The notes below the pieces were generated by a model. The model had not been told where the DNA came from. It was given only the letters and a program-made list of their open reading frames with translations, and did no database searches. This document shows, in pieces, positions 58,251-64,000 of a stretch of 64,000 nt of DNA. Source of the DNA: Phalacrocorax aristotelis (lineage: Eukaryota > Chordata > Aves > Suliformes > Phalacrocoracidae); NCBI RefSeq assembly GCF_949628215.1, contig NC_134280.1:14581795-14645794 (forward strand), in the 5' to 3' direction. A program made the position numbers and the translations under genes. Positions within the stretch are counted from its first letter, which is position 1; each line of letters begins with the position of its first letter.

Positions 58251-61200
58251 GTAAGAGCAACAAGTGGCTTCTGGTCTATATGTTATTTTTTCTTTAAAGA
58301 CTACATACCACCAGCACAATAGGCAGACCCTTCGTAATAAAAGCCTTTTTCCCCCCTCTAGAGTCAGCTCTGGGTCCGTTGTCCCTATCTCAGGGACAGC
58401 TCAAAATGTAATTTTCCAGCCTCTGCTAGAAAGCAGTCTCAAGCTCCAGAAAGGCCCACGTCTCAGAGACTGGTCATGGTGGTTTGGACAGCGTAGGTAC
58501 CAGCACCGCTATGCATTCCCGCATTCTTCACATTGCGCTCATGGACAAAAGCGGGGTACTGTCCGTCTGCAGCGCGGGTCCTCGGCGGGGCCCACGCGTC
58601 CCACAGGCTTCCACCACGTTGGCAGCGGTCGGCAGCGTCAAAGGGCCTGGATTATTGGGGAGTGGGAGGGGGCACAATTAGTAAACAGGTATGGATAAGA
58701 AAGAGGGTGGAAAAGTAAAGCAAAGGTAAAGACAAGAAGATTGATGCGAAAAGGCAAGGAAAAGGGCATTGCCAGAAGGTAAATACTGAAGGAAAAGGGC
58801 ATGCAAGTATACATGTACATGATGACACTGTCAAATAAACCCCATTCCTGCTCAGTATCATGCACAATTTTACAAAAGTCTGAAATGACAAGTTAAGCTA
58901 TCTCATGTATCCATTGTCTACACTTACCAAATGAAAAGCACTTCATATTTCAAAGCACTTCACAAAACGGAGCAAGAACCATGCGCGCTGTAGAGATGGG
59001 AGACAATAACGTGATGGAGGCACGGACCTCCCAAGTATACAGCGCATTTTATTTGCAGGAAGCTGAAAGGGTTTAAGTGGCAGCTCTAAACGTGCACCTG
59101 AAACAAGCATCTATAAGCAACACCAGTTTTCAAAGTCCCTGGAAAATGTAGATTTAATGCAAGTTTAAAAAAAAAGAAGAAAATAGAAACTCGGAGAAAC
59201 AAGCATTACTGTGCAGGAGCAAACAGAGCACACAAATCGTTCACAATTTAGTTGACTAAGGGACTAAATACTACTGAAGAAGCTGACTGTAGTTAATACT
59301 TGATTAACATAAAGAACTTAGCTGGAAAAAAAGCATTTTAAAAAAAGGTCACAATGCAGACTAAGACTCTGCTTTCTAATTTTGCATAGAAAGGCATAGC
59401 GGCTCGTAAATTTTAAATTTTGAATTCTTAAAAATCAAAACCACAGAAATGCCATGGACAGTTATGGCTAGTCTATAGCACAGCTGGAATAAAGTTCCCC
59501 ACAAGCTCCAAAAGAAGAGCAGGGGAGAATACTCTCCTTTAAACAGTGTTTTGAAAAATATTCTTATGCAGTACCCCTTCCTTAGCTAGAAAACTGTAAG
59601 GCTTTGGGCACAAGCATCTCCAAAGCAGCAGGGGTAAGCAATTTACTGGAAGAGCTGAATTTTAAAAGACTTTAAAAATGGACAAAGATTTATTAACTGT
59701 TGCCTGTCTTGCACTAGGATCCTTCACTGGTATGTTTTGGGAGAGGCTGATGCAAGGTACAGTCAAGTATCGAAGAAGTGCTTGGGAAAAAAGCACACTC
59801 AAACTACTCAAGCAAGGACATTCCTAAAACAAATGTATTCCTTCAGTTTAATGTAATGTTCTCTATTTAATGACCCAAATCTAAACAAAGTAGAAACAGT
59901 GTTGCTGTTAATCTAGGGGGGTCCTGGACAGCCCCCAGCTCAAATTCCACCTTCTCATGTTCCAGAAAGCCCAGTTTAATACTCCCAGACCCACCAGAAC
60001 AGCCAAGCAGCCAGAGCATGATTTGGAAGATCGCACATGTTAGGGCAGGGAAGCAGAAAAGCATGCAGGATTCAGAGCAGCGGTAAATGATTAACGCTCA
60101 AGGATAGTCCTCCTTTAGAAAAGGGAGAGGATTTATATAAAGGTCACCCATGGGTAAATTCAGAGTTTTGGTCTTCGTGAAACACGCTGAGAGGTGACCC
60201 ATGAATACTGAAGGCTCCAATCCTCAACAATTTCTTACTTCATTTTCCCATTTCTCTAAATGAAGTGGTTCAGTGAAAACTACATCCATTATCAAGCAAA
60301 ACCCCTCCCGACACCTACTTACTCCACAATAAGAAAAAAATTATTAATCCTTTGTCTCCTGTCCTATCTTAGCACAGACACAGCTTCTTGAGAAAAGATT
60401 AAAGTTAGAAGGACACTGATTGTGTTTAGGCTTCCCAGCCTTGCAGCTAATATTCCAGACCGTTTTCAGACCATCCAGACCAGCAACTTTCCTGTGCTGA
60501 CAATTTTACAGGAATGCAGCAAAGGAAAAAAAAACAAACACAAAACAATCTACTAAAATCCTTCCTATCTGGCAAAGTACTTCCTATGATCTGGCACAAT
60601 TGCTGTTGGCAGCTGCAGCATTAGCATCTTAAATTAAAGGAAACATTGATATTAGGAAGGGTTATAAGCTGCAAGGTAGCCAGTACAGGCATCTGCCAAG
60701 CAGACTACAGAAACTCAAGAGGTCGGGACCTTACTTCTAAACCCCTTCAATCTAACCATCTACAAAATCCCCAGTCTGGAAGATTTTGGTGTTCTCGACA
60801 ATCCTTGGCAAACTCTCTCTAAAAGAAGACTATTTTTCTGACAGGAAGCAAAGACAATTCATGCAGAAACAGGGCAATTAAAGACAGCAGCAGTTGAGAA
60901 GAGATTTTGTTAGCAGCATTGAGACACCAAGACTTGAAGGCGCAATAGCCAAGTCACAGCCCCCACAATAAATACGTATGTTCTGGCAATTATATTAACC
61001 TAACCCCACTTTCCACCTAGGAAACCAGAATGTAGCTCAATTGCTGACTCAGCTCCAAACTGTTGTCTTCCTCCTACAGCTGGATTTGCCCTTAATTTAT
61101 AGGCATTACTGTTTCCAGTGAACACAATAAACCCCCTTTGCCAGAAGACAACTGTCTTCAATAACGATATGTTTCTATGAAATGTAACACATATGCAGTA

Positions 61201-62822
61201 CAAGCATTACTTTCTCAATTAAAACTCATCAATTGCCAAGAAGCATGTGTTCTTTACAGCATACTGTTTTGGGTTACATGCAGGTGTATTTTATATTCAC
61301 TCCCACTCTTCTATAGGAAGGCTACATACTGAGGCAGCTAGCACGTAAGCTCAGATTCCTTGACAATGTTAAGACAGACAGGCTCAAGTTCTTAATCCTA
61401 AAACAGGCGTACCAAGACCAAAACTGAAACAGATTGGCTACAGAGTCCTCTCTGCTTCTGAACAAAAGCAGCAGGATTTCAATAAGCAACAGAAGCCTTG
61501 CAAATACTAGCAAGAAGCTAGCATAAATCAGGTACCCAAGAAGAGCTGTTTGGAGCAAGAGTCAAACATTTCCACCAAAGGAAATACCAGTTTCTCGCAC
61601 GCGTCTTGCAATTAGACCAAACGAACAAAAATAAAACCATATTGAGAATGCTGAAGAATAAAGAAACCACCACCTTTCACCCACCACCACGGAAGGAATC
61701 GAGCGATCAACAGGATCTCACCACAGACAACCACAGATTTCAGATACTAGACAAATCAAGGGCAGAAGAAAGAAAAACAGCATTGATCATATGTTTTGAT
61801 TGAGACTTCAATAAAATGCAAGAGAAAAAGCAGAGTTATCATCCCCCTTATAATCTAAAATCCATAGTATTAGTAGTCTTTAATCAGTAAGATTTACAAA
61901 ATTAAAGTACATTTGTCATTGCACTGTTAGAAACAGGTATCATCTACTTTTAAGAAATACTGAAGCAAAGTAAGTTCATACGCCAGGTAACAGGAGAAGG
62001 ATCTTTTCTCTTGAGGGCTGAAACTGCTTAGGATAAGAGCTTTCGTGTTGCTCTACCGCATCACTGCTGCTCCCGGAGAGCCTCACAGAAACCAGAATTA
62101 CCCTTCTAGAATAATCCATACTGCCTCTGAATGCACAAGAAGTTGAAAAAGTTAAGACGACGTGAGCACAAGTACTGGGCTGATATGTGTCAGTTTTGGT
62201 TTTGAAATAGTTTTGCAATACAGAATTACTTCAAGAAAAGATAAACTATATATGGTACATTTATCTTTGAACATGTCATCCTCATTTTGAGACGTATCCA
62301 ATCCGTAAAACAAATACTCTGATTACATGAAATCAAAGCTCTTATCTTCAGCTTGTGTCATTTTCCTCAAGCTTTCATTCTCTCCAAGATAATGAAAAAA
62401 ATCAGCTTGCTCATTTCAAAAGGTTCAAAAGAGATTCACAGGATACTGGTTTACAAGGTTCTGTATTTTGTAAAGGATCAAGGTAAGTCCTGGGGCCCCG
62501 TGATAGCAAGCAAAGGGTTTCAAGGAGTGTTATGGCACATCAGAAGGACCAAGCTCTCTCCAAGACCTGAAAATGCTGCTCCTGATTTAATAATTTTTTC
62601 AGCCCCAGAAGAAACTTTCTTTCAGTTGGCAGTGCCTAAGCCTGTTGTCCTCACTCCCCACACTACGTTCACAGCAACAAATCAGCTGAATCATCACTGA
62701 CTTGACTGTCAACTTATATTAAAGATACAAGGAAGGTAGCTTATTTAAGTGCAGATAAAGAAACAGTCACTTGAATCATGTATAAGCAAGCAAAATTCAT
62801 TTCCCAGCAAAGCAGAGCATAC

Positions 62823-62938
62823 CACTTCTTGTCTTGCTGGCTGGCTCCTGGGCTCCTTGGGAGGTTTTCTATTTCCACTAAGACTGGGGCAGAGGGAACC
62901 GCTGTTAGGACAGGTAGGTTTGGCTTTGTGTTCCAGCT
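62823..62938 (-). CDS. Tentative - strand exon, Lys/Pro-rich
   Basis: An acceptor-like tctgtctctaaag and a donor AAGTG|GTATGC bound a frame reading ELEHKAKPTCPNSGSLCPSL and continuing through GNRKPPKEPRSQPARQE. The composition (Lys, Pro, Ser) fits a disordered protein. It ends in phase 0, whereas exon 52014-52180 enters in phase 2, so at least one more exon would be needed to connect them. It could equally be chance. Confidence 0.3.
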
Positions 62939-64000
62939 CTTTAGAGACAGAATATAAACAAGTTACTATACACAGATTAATGACGCGATGACACATTATA
63001 CATAACAAAACATATCGCCGCTTCTCCTTAAGCACAAAGCTAAAACAAGGCTGTTGTCTTCCACAGCACTGGACGCCTATGCCCAGTCTTTTCCAGTACT
63101 GGGATCATAAAGAATCCAAGGCTGCTCAAAGATTTCAGTAAAAGGCTATGGCCTGCTCTGTCCTTTATCAATTCACGCAGTAATGCTTTCCTTCTGTAGG
63201 TAACATTGCAATAATAATTGGCAACTTTGGCTTGCAGGCCTTTGGACTGCCATTTGACACACAACTGCTCCTGAAAAAAACAACTTTGGCATAGAAGGCA
63301 AAAGGCTGGGCAGAGCAGCAATCTATCACGGGAGACTGAGTAATTTAATGTTGAGACAAACCAGATTCCTGTTTCCACCAACATGTGACCCTTTCTGTTG
63401 CACTCTGCATCTGAAATACTCTGAAAGCAAGACAGGGTCTTTCCAAACTCCAACTCTGGTGTTTTTGATACTCAGAAGGAGAGTTACCTTACAATAATGT
63501 CCCTTTTCAGTGAAACAAGGTATTCTCTGTACAAGTACTGAGGGGACAGGTGCCTCTGATTGCCTTCTCAATCTCAGAAAAAAAAAAAGTTTTTGCTAAC
63601 AATGTGCTCTTTAATTTGCAGGTGCGTTTCTCTCTTTCAGAAAAAAAAAATCCTGTAACCAGGAATCAACATCGGTGCTGATGAATTAGGCCCCCCCCTT
63701 TTTTTTTTAAATGCTACTTAGCATATAGAATTAATGTGCTTTGGATAATAACAACTCTCATGCAAAAGTACTTTGTGTACCTATGAAAACCTGTACCTAT
63801 AAATAGCATTGTTTCTACAGTACTGGGGCATGGGGTATCTTCCTTACTGCAGCTAAATTAGCCAATTATCTTGCTTGTAAATTAGTAGTAATTTCTTGGC
63901 ATGCAATTTAGTAGTTAACTACGTGAAACTTTCAATTGGTCAATCACTGGATTTTAAGAACGAATAATGAAATCCTCAAATCTGTTGAAATACATGAAAA

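Larger units (their letters stand above)
52181..64000. other. Probable upstream intron(s) of the - strand gene
   Basis: I find no strong exon here apart from one tentative - strand candidate at 62823-62938. The region is AT-rich, carries a CR1 copy at about 56.3-56.9 kb, a perfect inverted repeat at 58218-58250, and a small CpG-rich patch around 58.5-58.62 kb. No CpG-island promoter appears before the right edge, so the 5' end of the - strand gene probably lies outside the window. Confidence 0.5.

Noticed and set aside
63040-63453. 137-codon - strand frame near the right edge, with an acceptor-like ttttttcag inside
   Set aside because: No good donor was found within the open part, and it cannot be linked by phase to the supported exons. 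It looks like a chance frame, although an edge exon is not excluded.

Overview
The window reads as vertebrate nuclear DNA, almost certainly from a bird. The evidence is introns with GT/AG borders and vertebrate splice signals, one CpG island, long AT-rich non-coding stretches, and three copies of CR1, the dominant avian LINE (about 3.93-4.15 kb, 45.64-45.85 kb, 56.32-56.91 kb). A few old MIR-like SINE remnants are also present. I see no operons, prokaryotic genes, viral genes, CRISPR arrays, tRNA or rRNA genes. Most open reading frames here are chance frames in introns or GC-rich DNA.

Layout, left to right. (1) 1-15.8 kb holds no gene I can support: AT-rich DNA, a CR1 fragment, MIR-like remnants and isolated perfect motifs (CRE, E-box). 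(2) 15.84-17.06 kb is a strong CpG island with a possible + strand splice donor and a G-quadruplex motif, so it is probably a promoter; which gene it serves is not shown. (3) 24.2-31.6 kb carries a complete seven-exon kelch-repeat gene on the + strand. Joining the exons by splice phase gives a 455-residue protein with six kelch repeats and a 140-residue insertion between repeats 5 and 6. (4) 31.6-37.3 kb is intergenic DNA between two convergent genes, with a GC-rich patch near 33.4-34.0 kb and a 29-bp tandem duplication near 35.58 kb. (5) 37.4-52.2 kb holds the 3' half of a second gene on the - strand. Seven coding exons join in frame with perfect phase compatibility and lead to a terminal exon at about 40.7-40.86 kb. 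The encoded C-terminal ~300 residues are acidic, Ser/Thr/Ala-rich and probably disordered, with short acidic/dileucine-like patches. I could not name the gene. (6) 52.2-64 kb is probably upstream intron(s) of that gene, with one tentative exon at 62.8-62.9 kb and a long CR1 copy.

The two genes are transcribed towards each other and may share the 3' intergenic space. Nothing in the sequence shows a functional link between them. I did not find a convincing new biological system. The items most worth checking are the unidentified - strand gene, its ambiguous terminal exon, the insertion in the kelch protein, and an open 427-base exon-like block just upstream of the kelch start.
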